Shown here: piece after piece, positions 25,911-36,468 of the stretch | How the letters are laid out: the number at the start of each line of letters is the position of its first letter | How positions within the stretch are numbered: position 1 is the first letter of the stretch | NCBI GenBank assembly: GCA_945643635.1 | Contig: CALZFC010000252.1 | Span: forward strand, 3,517,501-3,581,500 | Length of the DNA: 64,000 bases | From: Allodiplogaster sudhausi | Taxonomy: Eukaryota > Nematoda > Chromadorea > Rhabditida > Diplogasteridae | Reading direction: 5' to 3' | The notes under the pieces: generated by a model | What the model saw: the letters and a program-made list of their open reading frames with translations, nothing else | Database searches by the model: none | Told to the model about the DNA's origin: nothing | Program-made: the position numbers and the translations under genes

Positions 25911-28599
25911 CTACTTGTACTTGTAGAAACCCTCTCCATTCTTCCTCCCGAGCTTTCCTTCCTTCACGAGCTTCTTGAGCATCGGCGACTCGGCAAAGAG
26001 CGGGTTGTCGGGGTACGCCTTCCGGAATACTGCAAGCAGTCAAGGCATATACAAATGAAGACCGCTTAAATTCCCTTCTTTTCCATAAAACTAATTATGT
26101 TCTCTTCACGTTATATGGAAAAGGAAACAAACTAATATATGATTTTAAAAAAATTCCGACAAGCGCTCTTGTTGATGTACAAACTGAGCGATGAAAAGAG
26201 TCGGAAAATGACGAAGGCAAAGAGAAAGAGGAAAAGAAGGAGGGAGAGGGAGAGGGAGGGAGAGAGGGAGAGAGAGAGAGAGAGGGCAGCGGCCAGAAAG
26301 GGGGGAGAGACTGAGACAGAATATGACTGGGAAGCGAGTGAGTATCAAAAGGAGATAGCAGCCCAACCTTCTCCAATGAAGAAAGTGGTGTCCAGTCCAA
26401 CGTAGTCGGAAAGTTCGAATGGTCCCATTGGATATCCTGCGCCTAGCTTCATTGCAGTGTCAATATCCTGCAATGAAATAATTCTGCGTCAGGAACCACT
26501 AAATATGTGATATCGTTGAACATATCGATGTGTTGGAGTTTACATTCTATTAATTTGACTATTAGAAGAAAATGAGATTGCCAGTTGAAAGAAAGCAATG
26601 AAGATAACTGCATGACTTACATGAGGAGTCGCATCGCCCCGCTCTGCCAGTCTCATTGCCTCGAACATGTACGGAACCAGCAGGCGGTTCACGATGAAGC
26701 CAGGCGTGTCCTGCATCGTAAACGATTAAATATGTGTATGTTCAATATTATTAGCTGCAAATTAATGGAAAATAAATATTAAGCAAAAGATGACGTTGCG
26801 TCAATATTTTAGCTAGGATCTTCTCTCTGATCAATTCTATCTCTCTCTCTCTCTCCTCTCCTCTCTCTTTCTCCTCTCTCTCTCTCTCTGTCACTCACTC
26901 ACTCTCTCTCTCGCTCTTTTGCTCTCGCTCGCTCTATGCCACGCACCACTTTGCATCTGTTCTAATTATTCTTTTCAAACTTCTAAAGCAATCTTCCCTC
27001 ACAAAATAAAGCTAAATAAGCCCACAAATACTGATTCCATTATATAGAGAAATTCCGCCAACTTTAGTCGACTATAATTGACAAGATAAATGAAACTGGC
27101 CTTGCATACGACGGTGGTCTTGCCAATCTTCTTTCCATACGCGACAAGATCGTTGTAAGTGGCCTCGGATGTCTCTTCATGGCGAACAATCTGAAAATAG
27201 ATTCAGCCATTCAAGAAAATAATTACATTTATTTTTTTTTACTGTTTAACATCAACATAACCAAATAGAAAAGAAGATTAACTAAAAGTAAATGTCAAAA
27301 AAAATCGTTGAACGCGAATTCATAAGTTCATCAGCATACGATTTTTTACAATGTTGGATAGTACTTCTCATCCTTTTAAAAAATTACTTGAGGTTTTGAA
27401 CAGATTTAAAACCCTAGATAAAAAAAATTACATTGGTAATGAACAGATACCGCACCTCAAGCAGCTTCATGACAGGGACGGGGTTGAAGAAGTGCAGACC
27501 TCCGAACTGCGACTTGTTCTTGATGTTGACAGCGATGTCAGCAAGACGAAGGGAGGACGTGTTAGAGGTGAGAATCGCAGAGCTGCGAGGGAGGAACAAC
27601 TCATGTCATATTCCTGTGTATATCTCATAATTCAACAAATTAGAAAAAGGGATGATAAAGAAATATAACTTTTTAAAACCAACCTCTTGGCGTTCTTCTC
27701 AACTTCAGCAAACAGCTTCAGCTTGACATCGAGATTTTCAACAATCGCTTCAATGACGAGGTCGGCGTCCTTCACCTTTAATGAAAACCATAAGGTAAAC
27801 TCCAAAATTTCAGAGACTGGAATTAAAATAAGACAGAAACCGTGAGACAGCGTTATAAAATGATGGAAAATGCTAATATCTTTTTAGCGACTAAAATATC
27901 TCAAGGCAAAGAAAATAAACAAAATGGAGAAACATGCCCCTTCGGCTGTGCTTGTAGTCGTCTTGAGATGCGAGAGAGTTTCTTCAACAGCCAGGGCTTG
28001 TGCCTTAATTAATTACAAATTAACGATCTCATTTTAGAATAACATAAAAGGTGTAAACAAAATCGACAAATCAAAAGTAAATCGCACTTTTAAATTAACC
28101 ACTTAGGCAAGCAACCGAACCTTCTTATCGTCCGGGAACTTTTTCTTTGCAACACGCGACAAACTTGCACTGATACCGTCCTAAAACACACGAATTAGAA
28201 CCTTCAAATTACCAATATGTACCCTTAACTACGTAAAAAGTAGAATAAATCTAAAAGAGTTATTATAAATGATGATAAGGGTAACTTAACAATCCTCCGC
28301 ATTTAACAGCTAACCTTTGCCTTCTTGAGAATATCTTCATTCTGGTCCACGAGGACGACATTCAGCTTCTCTGCTGCAGATACCTGGACACATAAATGGT
28401 TGTAGAAATAGTCATTTGATTGAATGATGATAAGATATTGAATTATGATAAGTGATAACATCTGAAAGCCATCGACCTGCGCAATGCCAGAGCCCATGAG
28501 ACCGGCACCAATGATGGTGACATTCTTGATGGGAGCAGAGAGCGAGGAAGAAGAGGAGAGTTGGCGGACGAGAGGGCTGGCCAGCTTCGAGGAAAGCAT
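25911..28599 (-). CDS. Mitochondrial 3-hydroxyacyl-CoA dehydrogenase, complete copy
   Basis: Oxidises L-3-hydroxyacyl-CoA to 3-ketoacyl-CoA with NAD+ in mitochondrial beta-oxidation (HADH/SCHAD). Exons: 28599-28477, 28383-28315, 28180-28121, 28003-27938, 27775-27684, 27582-27456, 27190-27101, 26710-26621, 26467-26368, 26029-25911; phases fit and give 311 residues, against about 314 in mammals. Residues 1-23 are Ser/Leu/Arg-rich, like a mitochondrial presequence. The Rossmann loop is [11 protein letters not shown] (31-41). The catalytic pair is His167 (in LHFFNPVP) and Glu179, twelve apart as in the family. The C-terminal domain has [15 protein letters not shown] and [18 protein letters not shown], and ends GEGFYKYK. 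Two introns start with GC instead of GT (after exon 4, GGG|GCATGT; after exon 7, AAG|GCCAGT). A second, damaged copy lies directly upstream in the transcriptional sense. Confidence 0.95.
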
Positions 28600-29426
28600 C
28601 GCGGAACAACACTCAAAGCAAGGGGATGAAAGGTTACAATGGACTTTGTCACACAATAAGGGGAGAGAATGTAGAGCAGAAAAGAGAGAATGCCAGCACC
28701 GACGACACACAGCAAGGTCCATGTTTCAAAACAAATACACAGAAAATTCGATGCTAAGACTACAAACAGTGCTTCAAAACGATAAAGTAATCTGATTGTA
28801 CAAACAACCATTCAGAAAGAAAATAAAAGTAATGCAAGGATGAATGTCTCTACTTTGCCCACGCAGAAATGTTGTACTCCGTAGTGTGACCCCTGATTTG
28901 ACGCCTACAAAGGTCGCTCTCCATCTCTCGGCTCTCTTCATTCTCCAGTAACTCTTCTAATCTACACGCTATCGTTTCCAGTGCGAATTTCAATGTTGCG
29001 AACTACCAAACCAAACAGCGATAGCAACCGTTAGCGGAGACCGAACCGGAAAAGCATAACAGCTCAAATGCACAAACAAATCGTACTATTTATTTGTAAT
29101 GAACCGCAAGATTCTTGATTCAAGACTCGAGAAACTTTCCAGTGTCATACACATAAGGCTGAGACCGAAAGAATTAAAGCAGGTAATGTGTTAGCACCAG
29201 AACATTCTTGTACCCGTCAGTCGTTCAGAGAAGATAAAACGGAAATTATTTAACTAAACTAGACCGGCTAGCATAGATCTCATGAGTGAGTTGAAATAAA
29301 TACAATGAAATCGTTTTTTTACACAGAAATCAAGCAAATAAGTGAGATTGACTAAGTAATCACAGAAGGGTATTTTAAAACGCTATTCCGAGAGCTACAA
29401 TCTTTTCTTCATTTCAACTGGAATGC

Positions 29427-29600
29427 CTATTTGTGATACTTGTAGAAGCCCTCGCCGCTCTTGCGGCCGAGTTTACCCTCCTTCACAAGCTGAGTGAGCA
29501 TCTTGGACTCGTTGAAAAGTTCATTGTCCGGGAAGTCATTGTGGAGGGCTGCAACAGGTATGACTTGCAAACAGCTAACTACTACCAAGAAGTGGGAACG

Positions 29601-29644
<44 letters not shown>

Positions 29645-30563
29645 AGGGAGAGAGAGAGGAGAGAGTAAGGAAGAGAGAGAGAACCCTTGCAAGCGCTCGC
29701 AATGACATCGAGGCCAACGAAGTCCGCCACCTCGAAGGGGCCCATCGGATGGCCGTTGCCGAGTTTCATCGCAGTATCAATGTCCTACAACGATCTAGCT
29801 CGTGAGTTTTTCATGTTATTCCACTCCAACAAGTAAATTCTGAGGCATGGCAAAGTTATGGTTCAAAGCAAAATTTTGAGGCCCTTGCATTTGTAGGCAA
29901 TGAAATAAAGTACACGCTAATTGTAAGAAGATGCAATGAAGTATGAACATTAACCGTTGGGTAGGATAGGGAAGAGTTGAGAAAAATATCAGGCAAATTG
30001 AATTGTTCATGTAGCCATTAATCTTGTATATTTAATGATTATATGAGTACGAAATAAAATGTAAGCCAAGATGAGTGAGTCTTATTGTTAACAGGCCTTG
30101 CATGAAGCATCTCCCCGCTCGGCCATGCGGAAGGCTTCTAGCACGTATGGAATCGACAGGCGATTGGAGATGAAGCCCGGCGTGTCCTGGACACGCACAA
30201 TTAGTACAAGGTAAAAGGATCAAGATAAATGAGGATCTTCAAATGACTGCGCCAAGATATCAACTAATTTCTCTTGGATGGAAACCTTGCTCGAGACGGT
30301 AGTCTTCCCCATCTTCTTGCCGAAGGACATCAACGACAGATTGGTGCTCTCTGACGTCTCCGGATGGCGGACAACCAAAAAAAAAGAGAATGTTATTTTT
30401 AAAAAAGAGAACGAAGATGAGAAAGAGGAAATGAACCTCGAGAAGTTTCATGACGGGGACGGGATTGAAGAAGCGAAGGCCTCCGAAACGGGTCCTGTCC
30501 TTCATGTTCACTGCAACGTCGGAGAGAGGAAAAGAAGAAGTGTTCGTGGCCAGGAGAACAGAG
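29427..30563 (-). pseudogene. HADH second copy, 3' half (exons 6-10)
   Basis: Exons 30563-30437, 30375-30286, 30186-30097, 29784-29685 and 29548-29427 match exons 6-10 of the complete neighbour in size, phase and sequence. They encode the end of the NAD domain and the C-terminal domain, finishing KSGEGFYKYHK. The catalytic motif reads LRFFNPVP, so the histidine is Arg (CGC). The 61-nt intron before exon 7 ends in TG, with no AG available, and reading through it shifts the frame. The donor after exon 8 is GC (AAG|GCCTGT). The matching 5' exons are found at 36469-37170, after a 5.9-kb gap, with exactly complementary phase. I read it as a decaying or non-catalytic paralogue. A functional gene with a non-canonical splice remains possible. 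Confidence 0.7.
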
Positions 30564-30844
30564 CTGCAGTGGGATATCGTCAAAGAATGAACATATCCAG
30601 ACATGATCCCGCATTTCCTAGGCATATTGGCAGTGATGAATAATAAAGCAGATTGTCATGGAAATCAGTTCTATAACCTCGTTCCCTTCTTATAATTCCT
30701 TCCCAAGAACTGATAAGTCACTCAGTACCATATTCTTCTGGCAATTCTTCTTTCCTTCTACTTGTTTTTCTCCACATCTTCCACCCCCCCCCCCCTCCGT
30801 GTCATGCACAATGTTGTTATGACCCAGTATGGTGTAACAGAATA

Positions 30845-30869
30845 TAGGTTGCGGCGCTTTCACTAGACC
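30845..30869 (+). promoter_or_regulatory. Possible upstream element of the second SL-like unit
   Basis: TAGGTTGC-G-GCG here resembles the block at 24317-24341, and the two 25-nt blocks share most positions. Both precede SL-like sequences, by 47 and 57 nt. Promoter function is inferred from that pairing only. Confidence 0.35.
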
Positions 30870-30891
30870 TGCGCCACTCGTTCACTTTGCT

Positions 30892-31010
30892 GGTTTAGAC
30901 ACCCAAGTTTGAGGTGTCTCAGGATAAACAAGTCTCTCGACATCTCGGCCCACGCAACACAGGATCCGCACCGAGGGATCTCCGGGGCACGACAGTGCCG
31001 CACGATGTGT
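30892..31010 (+). ncRNA. SL1-variant spliced-leader RNA-like sequence
   Basis: Positions 30892-30913 match SL1 at 19 of 22 bases, with GAC in place of ATT at leader positions 7-9, and GT follows. The change is compensated downstream: AGACACC and GGTGTCT form a 7-bp stem around the unchanged CAAGTTTGA loop. Two further short helices lie downstream (GATCC with GGATC; GGCAC-GACA-GTGCC). No clear Sm site is seen and the 3' end is approximate. It sits in the giant intron of the second HADH copy, on the opposite strand. Confidence 0.5.
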
Positions 31011-32177
31011 TGAAGCCCACAGAGGCGAGAATTAGTAAAGGGAAGAAATATTTGGACCTCACCCACCTCGACTCAAGTACACTATGGCGCCAGTTTAAAA
31101 AATTAAATTGATCAGCAGTGGATGCTGACAAATGGCTTCAGATTACTTTGAAGCTGTTTCCTCGCGTAACTTTTTGTTATTATTCTTCATAAATTTGTCG
31201 TTAAATATTCGAATTGATGTCCGTAGATGATTTGGAGCGTGTTTCTGACGACAGCGAGTAGAATTAGACTGGATAAGAGCGCCGTGCTCATGTCGAATGA
31301 TTTCGTCCTGTTGTTTGCAAATCTGAATGTGATTGACGTTTGAATGTTCTTTCAAGTTATTTTACGATTAACATAGTTCGTGATGCGAAGTGTTGCATTG
31401 AATGTACTTTAACCATATGATTGAAGTCTCATTTGTCAGGTTCTTCGCCTTCTTTTCGCCTTCTAGGCTGTGAGAAGAGTTGCTGTCAGCTCGAGCTGGA
31501 GAAGCCAGTCGTCAGGTTGAGCGTGGTATGTGTTACTCACACCATTTAGTTTAATTAAAATTTTGTTGTGCACAACTACTAGATAGGAGTGATTTTGAAG
31601 AAAACTTTATTGTAACCCTATGAATGGCTCACGTTGAATTTGGTCGTTGTGTTTCCAAATCTGAATGAATATGGAATGCGTTAAAGTAAATGTCTGATTT
31701 TCATAGTTTGTGAGGAGCACTGTTCGATGTGCAGTGAATGCACATTTCGTAATATGAGTTTCTTTTCATTTTGCAGAAGCTTCATTAGTCGATCGAGCAG
31801 TCGGTCGCCGAACGCTGCGAAAGTGGGAAGAGGTGAGCATCTATTATATAACTTGTTGCCAGCTTGTTATAATAACAATAACCAATTTTTTGTGAGCTAC
31901 GGTTTTATTAATTCATATATCATTTTGAAGAAAAGTTTGTTGTAAGCCACAAATGAAAGGCTTTTGTTCACTATTGCTGGTTTAGTCGTTTATCTACGCA
32001 TTTCAAGGGTCGTGCACACTTCTGTTTTAAAACGTCACGACTGTTCCATTAAACTGTTTCTCCAAGAGCCATATTTTATTAGTTATAAGCCGCAAATGAC
32101 TGGGTTTTTTTTTGCTTATTCTTAATGTTTTCCTTAGAATTTTTTCAAGCGAATACGAGTTTCGTCATATTTGACAG

Positions 32178-34202
32178 GAACAACGTCGGCTGGAGAGAGG
32201 GAAGCTGGAGAAGTGAGCGAATCGTCGGCTGGTGGAAGAATGAGCAGCCCGACCACCACGAGGAAGCAAGGTGCGTATTTCTTTACTTTTCAGCAATCGT
32301 TACCCCTGAACTCCAACATTTTCTTTTTTTTTCTCAAACTTGGAATGGTTACATATTGAAAAATGTATAGAAAGAAAAATGGAATATAGAAAAAAATGGG
32401 GTTACATATTGGCTCTAATTTATTTATCCTTTTTCTGATCTTCAAAAAAGAGTAAATTTTCCGCATGTATCGAGCCGCGTCTTCTCCGACTCTACGTGGC
32501 AGCGTGCGCGGACGGGGCTCCTTCCGTGGTAGTGGCAGAGGGCAGCAGCAGCAACATCACCGCCCTCAACAGTTCTCAAGGTCACTTATTTTCATGCGTA
32601 GCGGAAGCTTTACATTTCATTTGTAGCTGTCTCTTCTCTTCGTCCCCCTCTGCGCGGCTCTTCTCGTCCACCTCTTCGAGGCTCTTCTCGTCCACCTCTT
32701 CGAGGCTCTTCTCGTCCACCTCTCCGTGCTCTTCCTCGTGCTTCTCTTCCTCCTCGGCATCCTTCTCATCTACGTCATCCACACTACTCGTTAGTTCTTA
32801 TTTTTATAAATGTGATTTATAAAGAGTTACACACTACAATGAACAGAAATTAATGTCTATTTAAGAGAGCTTCTCTGTAAGAGTCGAGCATGCCCTTAAG
32901 GCAGGAAAACTGTTTTCGAATTCATTAACAAAATCATTTTTCTTATACAACTCGACCCGCTCTATTTAATGAGACTAATTTCATCATCATCCGATTTTTT
33001 CCCTTCGGGATACACTACCGTAACCCCGAAAATTCATTATACCATAAATTCGTCCAAAACCTGTTTTGTGAAACCATGAACATATCATTCGATAGCATTT
33101 CAAAAGCGCTTCAAATTTCATCTAGGAACATGTTTTACTAAAATTTTATTTTGGCCGAGAAAATTGGGTCTAAATTAGTTGAGGGTTCAGCATGCCACTT
33201 TATGATCATTTCCCCACCCTGACACCTAGCTAGAAAGAAAGAGCGTGAAATTTGCTTTCAAATAAGCACCATTCAAGAAAAATCTGAGGGTACCAATTTT
33301 TGCTACGACGCGAGCAATACTTCTCTCTATTCATTCTTTTAAAATTTTATTTTGAGAATTCTGCCATTATTTTGATTTATTGTAGGAAGTTTACAATCTG
33401 ACGTCCAAGGAGTGGCTGCGATGACGAGTGACGAGTTCACCAAGCCAAGCAGTTATTTTAGTTGTTTTTTTTTAACAATTCTAGGTTGGAAAGCATACTT
33501 TTTTTTGTTGTTATAGATTCTATTCTAGACTTAATGATACTAATTCTTAAATAGATTATTATTCAGATTTTGTGAGATATTATTCAAATTTGTAAAAGAT
33601 ATCTTAGGTTTTTTGTCTAACATATCCCGATGGTAACTTTAATGTCATTTCTAAAAATGTGATTCGTTGTTATGCTTGTTATTGTGGCGATTGTTTTATT
33701 TGTGTAACAATTTGGCTCTTTAGCTCTAATTCGAATAAAAAGTTTACCGGAAAACTATGTGATTGTGCTAATATTGAAGTTGATTTCTTCATAATGTATT
33801 TTGCTCTCTGGTTTCATTCCTCCAACAGCACGAGTCATCAACGAAGCAGTTTAAAAGGTAAATTCTTTTAAAGAGTTCGGTATGTGGTCTTATGGTAGCT
33901 AATAACACATTTTTTGTGGTATACTGTACTTTTCCGTATTAGTGGACTAACACTTTCTCCTTAATAGTGATCGTGTCCATGGAGCCGAGGATGACGAAGA
34001 TGTCCTCATTCTGCGGCAATGTACGATGTCACAGGTTTGACATTACTAGTTTACTTTCTCATTGAATAGCAGATAAACTAAATGTTCGGTGATTGTAGTG
34101 TGTCTCTTTTTGAAGGGTGATCATAGTGCTCGATGATGAGAGGGCAGGCTGGTGGGACTAGATGATCGACGGGAGGATGGGTAGCCCATCTCGCTCGCAG
34201 GT

Positions 34203-34252
<50 letters not shown>

Positions 34253-35005
34253 TTACATAACTGTGAAATCATAAAGTGTAATTGGTAGATTAACAATGTA
34301 TTTTTTCCAGAGCGAGATCTTCGAGGGCCTGTGCAACTCGACGGTCTACAGCAGGAAGAGCCGCCCACTCTGCTCGCAGGTGAGATTGAGAGAGTGGAGA
34401 GAGGAGAGAGAGAGAGAGAAGTGAAGTTGAAATCCTTGAAACTTTTTGACCAGATAGTATTAATAATGTCTTCCTTTCAAGATGTCGTGTCAGAGTTGTG
34501 AGGAGAACAACTCGCTTGTCGCCGACCTCGCCGTCTCCAGAACATAAAGATTAGTTCATGTATCTCTCCGTACTTCTATTCCGGTTATGAATTACTTTTT
34601 GTCTTTCTATTTTCAGCACGCTGGTGAATCGTTGACGGGTGCTCTCCCACGCTTCTACATTTCTGCAGCCACTTCATGCTTGAGGTTAGCAATGAAGGAA
34701 GGATTTCTGATTTTCTTTCTAGAATGCACATCTCGAGAAATTACTTATCTGGCCTTATGCAGGGTGTTTGTACTGCTCAAGGAGGACTCGAGGATCGACA
34801 GGAGGATGGGCAGCCCATCTCGCCTTCAGGTAGAGAGAGAGAGAGAGAGATGGGGGGAATGAGAGAGAAAAACATAACTGCTAACTCATTGAAAGTTTTT
34901 CGAAAAGAGCGGATTAACAATGATTTTATTTCCAGAGCGAGACGTTCGCGGGCTCGCGCAACTCGAGGATCGACAGCAGGACGAGCAGCCCACCTTGCTT
35001 GCAGG

Positions 35006-35046
<41 letters not shown>

Positions 35047-35197
35047 GGGAATGAGAGAGAAAAACATAACTGCTAACTCATTGAAAGTTTTTCGAAAAGA
35101 GCGGATTAACAATGATTTTATTTCCAGAGCGAGACGTTCGCGGGCTCGCGCAACTCGAGGATCGACAGCAGGACGAGCAGCCCACCTTGCTTGCAGG

Positions 35198-35261
<64 letters not shown>

Positions 35262-35820
35262 TGGATGAGAGAGATTGAAGAGAGATGAGAGATAGATAAT
35301 TACTGTGACCTCATTGAAAGTGAAAGTGTTTCGAAGAGAGTCGATTAACAATGTCCTTTTTTTGCAGAGCAAGGTCTTCGCGGGCTCGGGCAACTCAACG
35401 ATCGACAGGAGGAGCAGCCCAGCCCTTCTTGCTCGCAGGTAAACAAAGAGAGAGAGGAAGAGAGAGAGGGGAGAGAGAGAGAGCTAGAGCGAGAGAAGCA
35501 TATCTGTTACCTCATTGAAAGTGTTTCGAAGAGAGTACAGTAACAATGCCTTTACTTCCAGAGCAAGGCGTTCGCGGGCGCAACTCGAGGATCGACAGAA
35601 GGAGGAGCAGCCCAGCCCTTCTTGCTTGCAGGTAAAGGGAGAGAGTGAGAGAGAGAGTGAGAGAGAGAGAGGGAGAGAGAGAGAGAGTTACATAACTGTG
35701 GAAACATGGAAAGTGCTTCGAAATGAGTAGATTAACAATATCTTTATTTCCAGAGTGAGATCTCGAGGGCTCGGCGATCTCTTCATCGACATCAGGATCT
35801 ACATTTTTTTATGTATTTTT
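32178..35820 (+). CDS. Putative low-complexity gene nested in the HADH-copy intron
   Basis: I do not recognise the product. Candidate exons with consistent splice sites: about 32178-32273 (Ser/Thr/Glu-rich), then an acceptor near 32475 giving an Arg-Gly stretch (RGSVRGRGSFRGSGRGQQQQ) to 32579. Next comes an exon from 32627 with three copies of a 24-bp repeat (about 32660-32735). Then 33968-34035 reads DRVHGAEDDEDVLILRQ, followed by the duplicated 23-codon modules of 34312-35820. Phases between modules stay open to the last one. A poly(A) signal (AATAAA, 35850) follows. The gene runs opposite to the HADH exons on either side. The start codon and several middle junctions are not resolved, so this could be several genes or a transcribed repeat. 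Confidence 0.35.
32657..32735 (+). repeat. 24-bp tandem repeat, three copies
   Basis: The unit AGGCTCTTCTCGTCCACCTC plus TTCG is repeated about three times. In one frame it encodes RPPLRGSS repeats, in another RLFSSTSS. Which frame is used is not settled. Confidence 0.8.
32861..32881. mobile_element. Solo terminus resembling the 44-46 kb foldback
   Basis: TTAAGAGAGCTTCTCTGTAAG differs from each end of the 44230-46630 element at only two or three positions and also starts with TTAA. No partner end was found nearby, so it may be a remnant. Confidence 0.4.
34150..35820 (+). repeat. Tandem array of duplicated exon-intron modules
   Basis: About eight related units contain a 48-71 nt exon-like core flanked by TTCCAG and GT(A/T)A(A/G), separated by GA-repeat introns. 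The cores at 34936-35004 and 35128-35196 are identical 69-mers (23 codons, SETFAGSRNSRIDSRTSSP then PCLQ) with a 192-bp period, and their introns are also nearly identical. Related cores lie near 34159-34200, 34312-34380, 34784-34831, 35371-35441, 35562-35631 and 35753-35790. The 71- and 70-nt cores (sixth and seventh) are out of phase singly but restore frame together. Confidence 0.75.
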
Positions 35821-35849
35821 TGTTCTATTTAATGTGTTTTTTTAACTCG

Positions 35850-35855
35850 AATAAA
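35850..35855 (+). other. Poly(A) signal AATAAA
   Basis: Canonical hexamer just after the last duplicated-exon module, consistent with the 3' end of a + strand transcript. Confidence 0.5.
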
Positions 35856-36058
35856 GCATTTTTAAAGCTTAACTTGTGAGTCCTAGCTGCTTTTTGAAAT
35901 AGAAAAGCGTGCTGCTCTCACTTGTTAAGTTAGATGTATTTTTTATTCGGTATAAAGCACTTTAAACTTTGTCATTTGCAAAAAAACCCGGCTGAAACAT
36001 GCTGTTAACTCCCGCACTCTGATTTTTCTCCAACCCACTCGCTCTGTTCGAGCTGGGC

Positions 36059-36320
36059 CCGTTCTTGGCAAATTGCCAGGAACGGCCAAGTTTGGCAATC
36101 TGCCATCTTGGTGTGCCCGAAAGGGGCGGAGCTTCGCAATTGCCTGGGCCAACACATCGTGTGCCGCCTCTGCTGAGGGGAGCAGAGAAGAGCCAGAGGA
36201 GAGCCTCTGGCTGAGCGCAACAGCGCACCTCTGTTGAGGGGAGCAGAGAAGAACCAGGACGACCCTGGTTGAACCCCACAGCTGGTGCGAGTGCACGCTG
36301 GAGGGAAGAGGGCACCGAGG
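36059..36320. other. GC-rich block of palindromes and paired hairpins
   Basis: A near-perfect 27-bp palindrome lies at 36059-36085 (CCGTTCTTGGCAA then ATTGCCAGGAACGG). A 61-bp tandem pair starts at 36167 and 36228, and each copy ends in a hairpin: AGCCAGAGG with CCTCTGGCT (36191-36212), and AACCAGG with CCTGGTT (36252-36270). The stems differ in sequence but keep pairing. No coding meaning is evident. Confidence 0.55.
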
Positions 36321-36468
36321 TGACCCTTTGGGCTAGACGGAAGCCCAGGCACGTCTGCTCCCGGTCATATCCATTGACTTTCCGTCACAAGATTTTACAC
36401 TTCAATTGCAGCGTTCGGTTTTCCAACAGCTTCATACAACCTTATGTACTAAAGGACGACTTGGGAAC

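Noticed and set aside
32325..32340. Reverse-strand CCAAGTTTGAG, matching the last 11 bases of SL1
   Set aside because: The match stops at 11 bases, has no GT after it and is followed by a poly-A run; chance is a sufficient explanation.
34930..35200. CRISPR-like regular repeats
   Set aside because: The units are exon cores with splice sites and GA introns in a eukaryotic genome; spacers are not unique and no cas genes exist.
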